DNA of 46,565 bases from Candidatus Thorarchaeota archaeon (GCA_019057475.1 DXJO01000054.1:1-46565); one strand, 5' to 3'. Positions 16,260 through 25,090 are shown, counted from the stretch's first letter. Notes: a model not told the origin generated them from the sequence alone. Translations and numbers: made by a program.

Positions 16260-16305
16260 GCAATTGCCACCGGGATTCAGTCTAGCAATTAAAGATGCCT
16301 ATGTT

Positions 16306-17295
16306 TTATTGCTGGGCTTCATTGTAATTCTTCTTGAGCTCCTTTGCAAGGATACTTGCTAAGGCACGAAAATCCTTCTTCGAGATGTTAGGCACACTAC
16401 TTGTACGCTTGGGGATGTCAAATCGCGCGACTATCACTGTCACATCGTCGTCCATCGAGAACTCCAGCATTGCCGGATACTTTGTTTTAATCGACGGGTA
16501 CTTGTGTACTGGTAGGACCTCAGCGCCCTTGTACACCGTGCCGACCAGGTAAGGATATGCAAAGCCAGAGTGTGATACTTGGACCTGTATCGTGACTGTT
16601 TCCGGAAGACCTTCAACATAAGCCTTGCTTTCGGCTTCAAGAATGGTAAGCACCTCCTCTCTCTCACCAATCTCAACATTCATGCCAGCACGGATATTTG
16701 GAACAGTTTCAAGCTCGCTCGCGAACTCGTACACATCCCCACTCAAGAGTGGCTTGAAGAACTCGCTTGCATCAATGGAGGGAATCCGAAAACCGACAAT
16801 GAAACTGCCGATAGATGCAATGGCATAGATAATCATGATCAGAAAGATTGAATCCCATAGTATACCGAAGAGTGGAACCATCAAACCACGTATCAGCGAT
16901 AGGTCATAGATGTAGCCTGCAACTCCCAGAGTGCCGACTACAGGAAGCAAGAGGCAGCACCCGCATGTACCTCTTGGATGGGAAAAGAGAACTCCGTACG
17001 CATCTTCATAATCCTCAGTCATGTTTTCGTACTCGGAGAAGCTCATCCAGACCTTGCGCGAGTTCCATTTGCCGGCCTTGTAATCTATGGCCCTTTTCGA
17101 CCCAGCACCAAAAAGACTCGACAGCAAGACCAGGCCCAAGGGTATCCCAATGAACACGGCAATGGTTGTGGCTTCATTTACTGGTTCTGAAAACTTCAAC
17201 CAGATAGCAACCACTGTTGTTACGACCAGCAGTAAAGCAAAGACCTTGTTGATTGTTTTTTGCCGACTATAATCTATGAAGTTACCCTGAGTCAA
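16306..17295 (-). CDS. 4-TM membrane protein, tandem paralogue 1 of 3
   Basis: A 329-residue protein with two membrane-helix pairs (about 18-60 and 118-165) and a C-terminal soluble domain of about 150 residues. The soluble domain has strands such as IRAGMNVEIGEREEVLTI and VTIQVQVSHSGFAYPYLVGTVY. Between the pairs lies YKAGKWNSRKVWMSFSEYENM, matching YNRPEWKFEPIQLKLEECKSF in the third copy. A CGCC motif sits just before the second helix pair. Its start is TTG, overlapping the TGA of the neighbouring paralogue (four shared bases). The start is supported because MTQGNFIDYS lines up with the N-termini of the other two copies. Family not recognised. Confidence 0.78.
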   Translation of the reverse strand: MTQGNFIDYSRQKTINKVFALLLVVTTVVAIWLKFSEPVNEATTIAVFIGIPLGLVLLSSLFGAGSKRAIDYKAGKWNSRKVWMSFSEYENMTEDYEDAYGVLFSHPRGTCGCCLLLPVVGTLGVAGYIYDLSLIRGLMVPLFGILWDSIFLIMIIYAIASIGSFIVGFRIPSIDASEFFKPLLSGDVYEFASELETVPNIRAGMNVEIGEREEVLTILEAESKAYVEGLPETVTIQVQVSHSGFAYPYLVGTVYKGAEVLPVHKYPSIKTKYPAMLEFSMDDDVTVIVARFDIPKRTSSVPNISKKDFRALASILAKELKKNYNEAQQ

Positions 17296-18305
17296 TCAGC
17301 ATCACCCGTTCCTGTGTAATCTGGTAAACCGTCTTCAGTCATAAGCTCATCGCTTCTGATGCTTTCCAGGTTATCTTCATTGGGGCGCGAGGTCACACTT
17401 ACTCCAAGCTCGTCCAGTATCTCTTCGAGGAGTGGATTAGCGCCCTTTGCAGCCACGTAAGCCTGGAGGGTTCGCTTCACGAGACCTTGCAGACTCTCTG
17501 AAGTCACGCCGCCTGGGGTGTCGGTTTCCACTGTCCATCTACCTTCAGCTGGTTCGAAATTCATGACAGATATCGCCTTGATGAAACGGCCTCGTCTGTC
17601 GAGCTCGGCTTCAATCCTAGCTGCGCTCTCAATACCGTCGATGCGAGCAACTACTGTTGGGTCACGTATCGTATAGTACCCCTCAGATTCACCAATGCTA
17701 ATCCTGACGCCGACCCAAGAGATGCCGGGAGTGTTCCAAAGAACGCGGACAGCGTTTCTGAATTTCCGAGGGGTGTTGAAAGGAAACTGTTGGCTCGCGT
17801 CAGTTGGCACAGCTCTGTATGCCAAGACTGAGAATGTCACGCCGAAGAGAACCTGTAGTACACCAAAGACATGCGGGATGAAGAGTATTAGAAGGAAGGG
17901 CAGTACCATCACGAGAGCTCCGGATGACACAGCAGCAACAAACCAGATAACCGCAAGGAAAACCAGTTTGTAATCTATGTGTGCAATGATATGCGAGTAC
18001 TCTTTTGCGTACTCACGCATGACACCCTCGAACTCCCTGTAGTCAATCTCGCGGTTGCGGTGGACCCATTCAGGGGCGGTGAATGATACTTGGTGCTTCA
18101 TGACCCAAGTGATAAACAGGATGGGAATCATCATGCTGACGAGTAGTCCCGTTGTAGTGAGAATCCAATTCAGAGGACCAAAGTACAGTGTGAGGAGTAC
18201 ATATTGGGTCGATCCGATTGCAAAGACGACCCATAAGAAAATGACAACAACTAGTATGACATGGAAGATTGTTAATGATCTGTATGTCAGCGGGGATTCT
18301 GACAC
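17292..18305 (-). CDS. 4-TM membrane protein, tandem paralogue 2 of 3
   Basis: A 337-residue protein with the same plan: short N-terminus MSESPLTYRSL, a helix pair, an acidic and aromatic cytosolic loop beginning APEWVHRNREIDYREFEG, a second helix pair, then a soluble C-terminal domain. That domain contains PGISWVGVRISIGESEGYYTIRDPTVVARIDG, closely parallel to PGISHIRVVVDAAEFTGLHVYRNPRVIARISG in copy 3. The tail is acidic and disordered-looking. Start GTG with AAGGAGG at 18316-18322, ten bases upstream. It overlaps copy 1 by four bases and lies 54 bases from copy 3, so the three form one operon. Function unknown. Confidence 0.78.
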   Translation of the reverse strand: MSESPLTYRSLTIFHVILVVVIFLWVVFAIGSTQYVLLTLYFGPLNWILTTTGLLVSMMIPILFITWVMKHQVSFTAPEWVHRNREIDYREFEGVMREYAKEYSHIIAHIDYKLVFLAVIWFVAAVSSGALVMVLPFLLILFIPHVFGVLQVLFGVTFSVLAYRAVPTDASQQFPFNTPRKFRNAVRVLWNTPGISWVGVRISIGESEGYYTIRDPTVVARIDGIESAARIEAELDRRGRFIKAISVMNFEPAEGRWTVETDTPGGVTSESLQGLVKRTLQAYVAAKGANPLLEEILDELGVSVTSRPNEDNLESIRSDELMTEDGLPDYTGTGDAD

Positions 18306-18359
18306 GAACTAGGCGCCTCCTTGGGAAGGAGCTAGTTGCCAGATTTAAGCACTTGTGGA

Positions 18360-19364
18360 TTATTCAACCGCTATTCCCAAACTGGACAGCGTTTCTCTGG
18401 CTGCTTCGCTGTCACCTCTTATCCGAAGCGATTCCAAGAGGATTAATCCAACCGCATTCTCAGTCACAAGCTTAACATCCTTCACACCCAGCTCATTGAT
18501 GCGAGAGGGAACCGGGTTACGAACATAGTACCCTCCTTTATCGTCCCCAACATACTTCCTGAAATGACGGTCTCCAGAAAACCACCACCATATCACTTCT
18601 GGAGAGGTGTCTGACAGATAAAGCCTGAAGAGCATCTTCGTAATTGCTCCCAAATCGTCAGACCAAGATTCGATGTACGAGTCTTTCTCGTGACCGCTGA
18701 TTCGTGCTATAACACGAGGGTTTCGGTAAACATGTAATCCGGTGAATTCTGCGGCGTCCACTACCACGCGGATGTGCGAAATGCCTGGAACCTTAGATTG
18801 TTTCCGGGCCAACCATGCTGCCTCCCTGACCAGTGGCATCGTAAAATCATCAGATGCCAAGTTCGCTGAGCCCAGATACATTGCAGCGAATGAAGTAAGA
18901 TAGATCAGTGTCAGCAAGGCAGCCTCAAGCAGTGCTGCGTATTGAGCTAGCCAAGGGGTTTCGTACTGTGTCCATAGGGGCAACCCAAACATGGCGAGTA
19001 TGAAGAGTACGGGGATGAAGAAAAACCAGAAATTACCAGAAGCCGCTAGCCGAGTGTAAGCCCGATTGTGCTTCTGCGCAAAGGACTTGCATTCTTCAAG
19101 CTTAAGTTGAATTGGTTCGAACTTCCACTCAGGTCGATTGTATTCGACAGCCTGTTTGCCCTTCCAACCCACAAATGCGCCCATCAATGTAGCCAACACG
19201 GGTATGCCTAGGAACCACAACAGAATCGCCATGAAGTCCATCGGCTCGCGTCCAACATATGTTGAACCAGCCCAGTATCCGCCGAACAGGCTGAGCGCAG
19301 TCCCTACAATTAGCACGGCCATGACCACGTTGAGTGAGCGGTAACGAACTGGTGATTCCGTCAT
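18360..19364 (-). CDS. 4-TM membrane protein, tandem paralogue 3 of 3
   Basis: A 334-residue protein opening the three-gene operon. N-terminus MTESPVRYRSL matches copy 2. Two helix pairs (about 14-65 and 108-165) flank a charged cytosolic loop with EYNRPEWKFEPIQLKLEE. The C-terminal domain has ISHIRVVVDAAEFTGLHVYR and a Trp-rich strand (SPEVIWWWFSGDRHF). A TATA-like GCTTAAAGAG on the minus strand (19401-19410) lies about 41 bases before the ATG. No known family is recognised. Copies 2 and 3 are closer to each other than to copy 1. Confidence 0.78.
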   Translation of the reverse strand: MTESPVRYRSLNVVMAVLIVGTALSLFGGYWAGSTYVGREPMDFMAILLWFLGIPVLATLMGAFVGWKGKQAVEYNRPEWKFEPIQLKLEECKSFAQKHNRAYTRLAASGNFWFFFIPVLFILAMFGLPLWTQYETPWLAQYAALLEAALLTLIYLTSFAAMYLGSANLASDDFTMPLVREAAWLARKQSKVPGISHIRVVVDAAEFTGLHVYRNPRVIARISGHEKDSYIESWSDDLGAITKMLFRLYLSDTSPEVIWWWFSGDRHFRKYVGDDKGGYYVRNPVPSRINELGVKDVKLVTENAVGLILLESLRIRGDSEAARETLSSLGIAVE

Positions 19365-19411
19365 AGCGAGGCAGCCCTCCTCTGATTCGCATCATGCTTG
19401 CTCTTTAAGCG

Positions 19412-19447
19412 TATCGTCGAGAGTGTGCTTATCGTCGAGTGTGTGCC
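19412..19447. repeat. 18-base imperfect tandem direct repeat
   Basis: TATCGTCGAGAGTGTGCT (19412-19429) is followed directly by TATCGTCGAGTGTGTGCC (19430-19447), with 16 of 18 bases identical. The second unit encodes the last residues and stop of the nitroreductase; the first lies just beyond its stop. It looks like a slippage duplication of the gene end. Confidence 0.6.
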
Positions 19448-20160
19448 ACGCTACTCATGTAGATAACACTCTCTTCGACGCCATCTAGGTCAAGCAGGTT
19501 GTTGAGCTCATCATCGTACAGGGCTCCAATCTGGCAGCTTCCAAGCCCAAGGCCCTCCGCGGCAAGGGCTAGGTTCTGCGCGATATGACCTGCATCAAGA
19601 AACACGTATCTGTACGCGCGTTGGAGATACTTCCACTTCGATCGTTGAAAGACTGCGGCCCAGATGAACACAACTGCAGCATTCTCTGCTATCTGTTGGT
19701 CAAGAGCCCCAGCGCGTACTGCTTTGACCATATCGCCCGCCTTAAGCAATTCGAGCTCATGCGTTTCAATCGAATAATGGTATAATCCAGGTTCAATACC
19801 CACAACTCTATTGATGAAGAGGTAGGTCTCAATTGGATACAGCGCTCCTGCAGATGGTGCAGTACGAAGGGCACTTCCGCTAACCTTAGCCGAGATTCCT
19901 TGAGATGCCCATAGCATCTGTGAGAGTTCTTTCTGAATGATTGGCTGTACATTGTATGCACGCTTACTCCGCCTTTTACTAAGAACTTCCCAAAGGCCAG
20001 GTCCGTTCTCAATGTCAGGTGAAGGCAGTGGAATTCGGTGAGCATTAGGGTACTCCTTGTACACAGGAGGTTTCGTTGACCAATCGAGGCTATGTTTCGG
20101 AAGCTTTCCGCGCTCGTATTTTGTGCCTACGTAAAACTCATCACCGATGTCTGGGGTCAT
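19429..20160 (-). CDS. SagB-type nitroreductase/dehydrogenase
   Basis: FMN-dependent oxidoreductase of the SagB/ThcOx nitroreductase group, about 243 residues. The family oxidises azolines in peptide natural products or acts on other substrates. Seen: RRSKRAYNVQPIIQKELSQM with the FMN-binding Arg/Ser, LWASQGIS, RTAPSAGALYPIETYLF, PGLYHYSIETHELELL, and GLGSCQIGALYDDEL near the end. I start at ATG 20158-20160. GGTGAT lies just upstream, a TATA-like CTTTTTATTG sits at 20196-20205, and any longer start would run into the divergent malic enzyme gene. No cyclodehydratase or precursor peptide gene is nearby, so a role in peptide modification is not supported. Confidence 0.87.
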   Translation of the reverse strand: MTPDIGDEFYVGTKYERGKLPKHSLDWSTKPPVYKEYPNAHRIPLPSPDIENGPGLWEVLSKRRSKRAYNVQPIIQKELSQMLWASQGISAKVSGSALRTAPSAGALYPIETYLFINRVVGIEPGLYHYSIETHELELLKAGDMVKAVRAGALDQQIAENAAVVFIWAAVFQRSKWKYLQRAYRYVFLDAGHIAQNLALAAEGLGLGSCQIGALYDDELNNLLDLDGVEESVIYMSSVAHTRR

Positions 20161-20195
20161 TCTATCACCACTTAGGCTACCTCGGTACGTCCTGT

Positions 20196-20205
20196 CAATA
20201 AAAAG
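20196..20205 (-). promoter_or_regulatory. TATA-like box for the SagB-type gene
   Basis: CTTTTTATTG on the minus strand, about 40 bases before the ATG at 20160. It predicts a leader of about 14 bases containing the GGTGAT ribosome binding site. Confidence 0.45.
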
Positions 20206-20319
20206 GGCATTGTCGAAATCAGGCATTTCTGTATCTGAGGGATAAAACTTTATCTTGGAATTCAGTACGACCCCCCTGTCAGGCAGACAGATTCCACTGA
20301 CACATCTGAAATAGAGTTC

Positions 20320-21720
20320 ATGGAGCTTGATACGATGCCCGAAACCGAAGATAAACACGGAGACGTTGAGAAGTCCACTGTTGAGTATCTGAAGAGGAAA
20401 GCTGAGAAACCAGGCAGAGATGCAATGATTCTGCATCCATTCTATCGGGGCAAGGTTGCCACAGCCTCGAAGGTCCCAGTGCGCACCTTTGACGATTTTG
20501 CAATCTGGTATACGCCGGGTGTAGCCAAGGCATGTCTGGCCATCAAGGAGAATCCTGAGCAAGCCTACGAGATGCTGAATAAAGGAAACATGGTTGCTGT
20601 TGTGACTGACGGGACAAGAGTCCTCGGACTCGGCGACATAGGTCCCTTGGCAGCGGGTCCCGTGATGGAAGGGAAGGCAATCCTGTTCAAGTATTTGGGA
20701 GGCGTTGATGCTTGGCCAATATGTCTTGACACCAAAGACCCTGACAAAATTATCGAAACGGTGAAGCTAATTCAACCGTCGTTCGGTGGAATCAACCTGG
20801 AGGATATCTCCAAGCCAAAGTGCTACGACGTCCTTGAAATCCTCAGAAATGACCCTGATGTGAACATTCCCGTTTGGCACGACGATGCACAGGGCACTGG
20901 AACAGTCGTCCTTGCAGGTGTAATGGGAGGACTTCGTGTTGTGAAGAAGCACATGGAGAACATCACTGTAGCCATGCTTGGTGTGGGTGCTGCTAACACG
21001 CGCACGGCCTACCTTCTTATTGCAGCCGGAGTCGACCCGAAGAACATCGTGATGGTAGACAGCAAGGGAGCAATCTACGCCGACCGTGACGATATCGTAG
21101 AGCAGAAAGACTATGACAGGTTCAAGTACGACCTTGCACAGAAGACCAATCCGGAACGGATGACTGGCAATCTTGGCGAAGTCATTGAGGGAATGGACGT
21201 TCTCATCGCTGCCGCGAAACCAGTGCCAGGCACGATAAAGAAGGAATGGGTGTCAAAGATGGCTGCAGACTCTATCGTATACGCTTGCGCAAACCCACTT
21301 CCGGAGATTTGGCCATGGGACGCAAGAGATGCTGGAGCACGGATTATTGGTACTGGAAGATCAGACTTCGACAACCAGATCAACAACTCCCTTGGATTCC
21401 CAGCCATATTCCGTGGCACTCTTGATGTAAGAGCAACGACTATCACTGATGAGATGTGCATTGCAGCCGCTCAAGCACTTGCAGATATCGGAGCAAAGGG
21501 AGCGTCAGACAAGAAGGTCATCCCTACAATGGACCATTGGGAGCTCTACCCGCTCGAGGCTACTGCAGTGGGCATGAAAGCCATAGAACAGGGAATCGCT
21601 GGGAAGGAGTGGGAAGAAAAGGAGCTCTACAAACATGCAGAACACATCATTAGGGTCGCCCGTGCTTGCACAGACAACCTCTACGAGAAGGGATGCATTC
21701 CTAAGGCTCCACCAACGTAG
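20320..21720 (+). CDS. NAD(P)-dependent malic enzyme
   Basis: Decarboxylates malate to pyruvate and CO2 with reduction of NAD(P). The protein has 466 residues. Seen: FYRGKVATASKVPV, WYTPGVAKACLAI, VVTDGTRVLGLGDIGPLAA, FGGINLEDISKPKCYDV with the metal-binding Glu-Asp pair, PVWHDDAQGTGTVVLAG, and the nucleotide-binding segment VAMLGVGAANTRTAYLL. CANPLPEIWP is the second substrate loop, and SLGFPAIFRGTLDVRAT is highly typical. The long first ATG gives a short charged N-terminus; a second ATG at 20335 has GGAGCTTG in front and may be the real start. It lies divergent from the SagB-type gene. A GC hairpin and T-rich run follow the stop. Confidence 0.94.
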   Translation: MELDTMPETEDKHGDVEKSTVEYLKRKAEKPGRDAMILHPFYRGKVATASKVPVRTFDDFAIWYTPGVAKACLAIKENPEQAYEMLNKGNMVAVVTDGTRVLGLGDIGPLAAGPVMEGKAILFKYLGGVDAWPICLDTKDPDKIIETVKLIQPSFGGINLEDISKPKCYDVLEILRNDPDVNIPVWHDDAQGTGTVVLAGVMGGLRVVKKHMENITVAMLGVGAANTRTAYLLIAAGVDPKNIVMVDSKGAIYADRDDIVEQKDYDRFKYDLAQKTNPERMTGNLGEVIEGMDVLIAAAKPVPGTIKKEWVSKMAADSIVYACANPLPEIWPWDARDAGARIIGTGRSDFDNQINNSLGFPAIFRGTLDVRATTITDEMCIAAAQALADIGAKGASDKKVIPTMDHWELYPLEATAVGMKAIEQGIAGKEWEEKELYKHAEHIIRVARACTDNLYEKGCIPKAPPT

Positions 21721-21739
21721 ATAGTCAAGGAACACATAT

Positions 21740-21773
21740 GCGGCTGGCGCTCCCGCCGCGCATTCTTATTTTG
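21740..21773 (+). terminator. GC hairpin followed by T-rich run
   Basis: GCGGC (21740-21744) pairs with GCCGC (21755-21759), with an inner GGCG/CGCC alternative. It is followed by CATTCTTATTTTGTT. It lies 20 bases after the malic enzyme stop, between convergent genes. Confidence 0.5.
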
Positions 21774-21812
21774 TTATGCCTGTTTCTGAAAGAACACGAG
21801 TGCTGGCGCAGT

Positions 21813-23792
21813 CTAGCGAATTCTACGCCGGAAGTAGAACGACCCCAATAGAAAGGGTATGGCGACTATGAGCACCATGACGATAATTGCGTTAATTCGG
21901 GGATTGTGATCAGGACCATCTGGGCTGAGGTCTACGTCATAGTCGGGAGTAAGGGGATCTAGACCTTCAAAGAGCTCCAGTTGATCTCGAAGACCATCGC
22001 CATCAGAATCTTCATTCAAAGGGTCCATTCCCAGAGCAATCTCCTCAACATCCAACACCCCGTCTGAGTCACCATCCTCAGAGAATGGATCTGAGCTATT
22101 CTGATACTCTTCTAAATTCGTGAGGGTGTCGCCATCTGGATCCGATGAAGAATCATTTGTGAGAGGGTCCGTCTTGAACTCAACTTCCCAGCCATCTGGA
22201 ATTTGGTCCGAATCGGTGTCGTTATTCAATGGATGAGTGCCAAGCCCGATTTCTTCGAAATTGCTTAGGCCATCCGAATCCGCGTCTTCCTCCCTGTCAT
22301 TACGCAGAGGGTCAAGACCGAATTGAACTTCGAGCCCATCCCGCATACCATCGTTGTCCGTGTCTGGCACAAAGATGTCTGTTTCGGCCTCTACCTCGTC
22401 CTCATCGCTGAGACGATCTCCGTCCCAATCAAGAGGAGGAACAGGTTCTGGCCAGGAGTATTGCTCAGAATCGATAACGCCATTGCCATCAATATCGGAC
22501 GAGTAGTCTACGTAGAGCTCCACATCTGAGGTTGTGTTTTCAAGATTGGTTACGATTACTTCGAGCGGGCCGATGGGAGCTGGTTCGTTACACTCAATCG
22601 TGAAGTTCTCTTCTGTGATGACGGTAGTCGGAAGCAAGTCTGTCGCGCCATGTCGTACTCTAACAGTGATGTTGCCGTAGTCAGGGGTTGTGCCATAGAC
22701 TGTGAGAGTCTGAGGAACGGTCATCACCGCCCTGAGGGGCGCAGAATCGAAACCGCCTAGCATAGGCTGCAGCTTCTGCGTTGTCCGCTGACCGTTGCCC
22801 TTGCTTCCCAAGTACACAGCAACGGACGCCGCGGCTTGAGCAAGATACCTAGCTTGCGTCAGATTATAGGCAAAACTGGATATCCTGTCTGGAGGAGGAA
22901 ATTCGGGGTCTGGTTGGTGGCCACTCTTCACGTTTACAGCAGGGAATCCATGATCCCAGAAGGCCCAGTGGTCAGTCTGAGTCAGCCACTGTTGCCGAAT
23001 AGTAACGATGTCCAGGCCAGACCGTTTCATAAAGGCATCCAGTAATTCTGCGAGGTATTTTGTTTTGAAGTAGTTACTCGCCATGTCGTGTTCAATTGCG
23101 ATTCGCTCCCCCTCTGGCTGAAGTGGATCATAGAAGAGAACCTCATCGAAGTTGTAGAATGCGATGACTTCTACTTGCTCGTTATCGAGTATTTGGGCCA
23201 CCTCTTTGGAGCCGTACATGGCACGAATTGTCCTCTCGGAATCCACGAACTCCATATTGGCCTGAAAGAAGCAATAGTAAACATCAATCGGCAGTCGGAA
23301 CTGTGACAGAATGGAAGCGATTGCCACGACGACCGCACACCCGGCACCGTTCTGCTCGACACCTCTGGGGGAGGTCTCTGAGCTATCCAGATGCGCGCCG
23401 AAAACGATGGAACGGTTATCAACGCCGTATCCGGGCTGACATCCCACCACTGAGTCATGCGCTCCCCAGTAGTCTGCAGAGATTGACATCGACGCCAATC
23501 GTTCAATGATGTTATCACCGGCGGCGTAATACCCCTCAGATGGCCCGAAACGATTGCCAGTGCCAGTGATTTGGCTTAGGGGTGTAAGGAAGTGGGTTAT
23601 TTCACCCATGTCAAATGCGATGTCCCACCAGTTCAAAGCGTTGTATGGGTCAGGAACAATCTCGAAGGGCTGCTCAGGCTGCTCAGGTCCCTCAGGCTCA
23701 ACTGGGGGCGGAAGCAATTGCATGACAGCAACAGCTGCCATAGAGATGACTGCAAGAATCACAACAATGGCAGCCAGCTTGCGTCGTTCCAT
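21813..23792 (-). CDS. membrane-anchored M28-like peptidase-fold protein with TSP3 calcium-binding repeats
   Basis: About 659 residues. An N-terminal signal/anchor (8-27) is followed by a Pro/Glu-rich linker and an M28 aminopeptidase-like domain (about 95-330). Then come a beta-sandwich region (about 340-470), six thrombospondin type 3-like repeats rich in DxDxDG (for example DSDGDGLRDQLELFEGLDPL) and a C-terminal membrane helix ending RRRIR. In the catalytic domain VFGAHLDS gives His134 and Asp136, NFDE gives Asp216 and TDHW gives His275. But the bridging Asp position reads EQNGAG, and the Glu-Glu position reads FFQANM. It may therefore be an inactive or altered enzyme. I start at ATG 23790-23792: a TATA-like CATATTTATG lies at 23848-23857 and AGGA is upstream. 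Confidence 0.83.
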   Translation of the reverse strand: MERRKLAAIVVILAVISMAAVAVMQLLPPPVEPEGPEQPEQPFEIVPDPYNALNWWDIAFDMGEITHFLTPLSQITGTGNRFGPSEGYYAAGDNIIERLASMSISADYWGAHDSVVGCQPGYGVDNRSIVFGAHLDSSETSPRGVEQNGAGCAVVVAIASILSQFRLPIDVYYCFFQANMEFVDSERTIRAMYGSKEVAQILDNEQVEVIAFYNFDEVLFYDPLQPEGERIAIEHDMASNYFKTKYLAELLDAFMKRSGLDIVTIRQQWLTQTDHWAFWDHGFPAVNVKSGHQPDPEFPPPDRISSFAYNLTQARYLAQAAASVAVYLGSKGNGQRTTQKLQPMLGGFDSAPLRAVMTVPQTLTVYGTTPDYGNITVRVRHGATDLLPTTVITEENFTIECNEPAPIGPLEVIVTNLENTTSDVELYVDYSSDIDGNGVIDSEQYSWPEPVPPLDWDGDRLSDEDEVEAETDIFVPDTDNDGMRDGLEVQFGLDPLRNDREEDADSDGLSNFEEIGLGTHPLNNDTDSDQIPDGWEVEFKTDPLTNDSSSDPDGDTLTNLEEYQNSSDPFSEDGDSDGVLDVEEIALGMDPLNEDSDGDGLRDQLELFEGLDPLTPDYDVDLSPDGPDHNPRINAIIVMVLIVAIPFLLGSFYFRRRIR

Positions 23793-23847
23793 AAGCAATC
23801 GATTCCTAAATTGTCCGTTTCGACTAGACAATTGCGCCCTAGCTTGC

Positions 23848-23857
23848 CATAAATATG
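23848..23857 (-). promoter_or_regulatory. TATA-like box for the M28/TSP3 gene
   Basis: CATATTTATG on the minus strand, about 60 bases before the chosen ATG, leaving a predicted leader of about 35 bases. A second TATA-like element (CATATTTAG, plus strand, 23921-23929) serves the divergent Fe-S gene. Confidence 0.4.
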
Positions 23858-23920
23858 CGCCGAAAGGAGCATTTCTAGTCCTGACCAATGCTGTTGGTTG
23901 TGTGCGCACCTATCGGCAAG

Positions 23921-23929
23921 CATATTTAG
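23921..23929 (+). promoter_or_regulatory. TATA-like box for the Fe-S/flavin operon
   Basis: CATATTTAG on the plus strand, about 40 bases before the ATG at 23965, spaced to give a leader of about 15 bases. Confidence 0.4.
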
Positions 23930-23964
23930 ACCAATGAAACCGCAAGCACTAATCTGTTGCAGTG

Positions 23965-25089
23965 ATGGAGTCATGTAGATTGTCGTACGATCGTTGCGTT
24001 AGGTGCGGGTCTTGTATAATACTCTGTCCAGTCTTCGACGCGATTGGAGAAGAGCAGTACTCGCCAAGAGGTAGGACTTACCTTCTACAGGTCATGGACC
24101 TGATTGAGGAAGATAAGGAACTGGGCAAGGAGTTCCGAAGGCTTCTGTTTCAGTGCACGTTTTGCGGAAGATGCTCAGAGATCTGCGCGTCTGATGTAGA
24201 CCTTCTCAAGGTGTGGCACGAGCAGCGAGGCAAGGCAGTAAGTGAGGCACCTGAGGAATTTGGGTATCTAGATGCACTTGGGAAGTCCTTGGCGAATATG
24301 ATGAATATCTATGGACTCGATCCTGAAGATAGAGCGGAATTCTGGCTTGACGAGCTTGAAGATGAAATCCCGGGTATCGCAGACAGGGTCTATGAGGAAG
24401 GAAAGACAGCCGACACCATGGTGTTCCTCGGTTGTCTGATGTCTTTCAGAGCCAGTCAGATGGATGTCTTGCGCTCGTTGTTCCTCACTCTAGAGAAGCT
24501 CGACGTGGACTACCTCGTGATGGGTGCTGAGGAGTTTTGCTGTGGTCACCCACTTCACCTGATGGGCGACGATGACGGTGCAACCAAGCTTAGAGAACAC
24601 AACAAGGGAGTAATGGAGAGCGCAAAGGCAAAGCGCGTGATCACTTGTTGCCCCGGATGCCTGATTCAGATATCAACAAACCACAACCTGAAGGAAGACA
24701 TTGAAGTCCTACATCATACTCAGCTGTTCGACCGGTTGCTGGAAACCATCCCCAAATACAAACAGGAAGAGGAATTCTCATATCATGACCCATGTGAACT
24801 CCACAGAATCTGCAATGTGAAGACTGAACCACGGTCCTTGCTGAATAAAATGGGCGTGGAATTTGAGGAGATGGACTTGAGTTGTTGTGGGGGTGGAGGG
24901 CTGTTGAGAATGACAGACCCAGACCTCAGTGACGAAATAATCCAGATACGCGCTCAAAAGGAGAAGCTTGGTGACAGGTTAGTATTGACCTGCTGTCCCT
25001 CGTGCCGCGAACAGTTTCTAGGAGCTAATCTCCGTACTAGAGACATTGTAGAGATTCTTGCGGACGCCCTTGAAGGAGGAGAAAAATAG
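23965..25089 (+). CDS. GlcF/LutA/HdrD-like iron-sulfur oxidoreductase subunit
   Basis: A 374-residue electron-transfer protein. The N-terminal ferredoxin domain has two [4Fe-4S] sets: Cys11, 14, 17, 21 (CVRCGSCIILC) and Cys64, 67, 70, 74 (CTFCGRCSEIC). Two CCG domains (PF02754 type) follow: FCCGHPLHLMG with TCCPGC, and YHDPCELHR, SCCGGGGLLRM, TCCPSC. Such proteins partner with a flavin 2-hydroxyacid dehydrogenase or with heterodisulfide reductase. The next gene is a GlcD-like flavoprotein starting two bases after this stop, so the pair probably forms one complex that oxidises a hydroxyacid and passes electrons to a quinone or another carrier. Start ATG 23965; GTG 23962 also possible. Confidence 0.9.
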   Translation: MESCRLSYDRCVRCGSCIILCPVFDAIGEEQYSPRGRTYLLQVMDLIEEDKELGKEFRRLLFQCTFCGRCSEICASDVDLLKVWHEQRGKAVSEAPEEFGYLDALGKSLANMMNIYGLDPEDRAEFWLDELEDEIPGIADRVYEEGKTADTMVFLGCLMSFRASQMDVLRSLFLTLEKLDVDYLVMGAEEFCCGHPLHLMGDDDGATKLREHNKGVMESAKAKRVITCCPGCLIQISTNHNLKEDIEVLHHTQLFDRLLETIPKYKQEEEFSYHDPCELHRICNVKTEPRSLLNKMGVEFEEMDLSCCGGGGLLRMTDPDLSDEIIQIRAQKEKLGDRLVLTCCPSCREQFLGANLRTRDIVEILADALEGGEK

Positions 25090-25090
25090 A

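Noticed and set aside
19429-20160. Thiazole/oxazole-modified peptide cluster around the SagB-type gene
   Set aside because: No cyclodehydratase, YcaO or precursor peptide nearby; SagB-type proteins often stand alone.
19429-20562. Longer 377-residue version of the SagB-type protein
   Set aside because: The extra N-terminus lies opposite the well-supported malic enzyme coding sequence and beyond the TATA-like box.
25058-25090. Upstream ATG for the GlcD-like gene inside the Fe-S gene
   Set aside because: GGAGGAG is positioned for the ATG at 25091, and the extra residues are not family-like.
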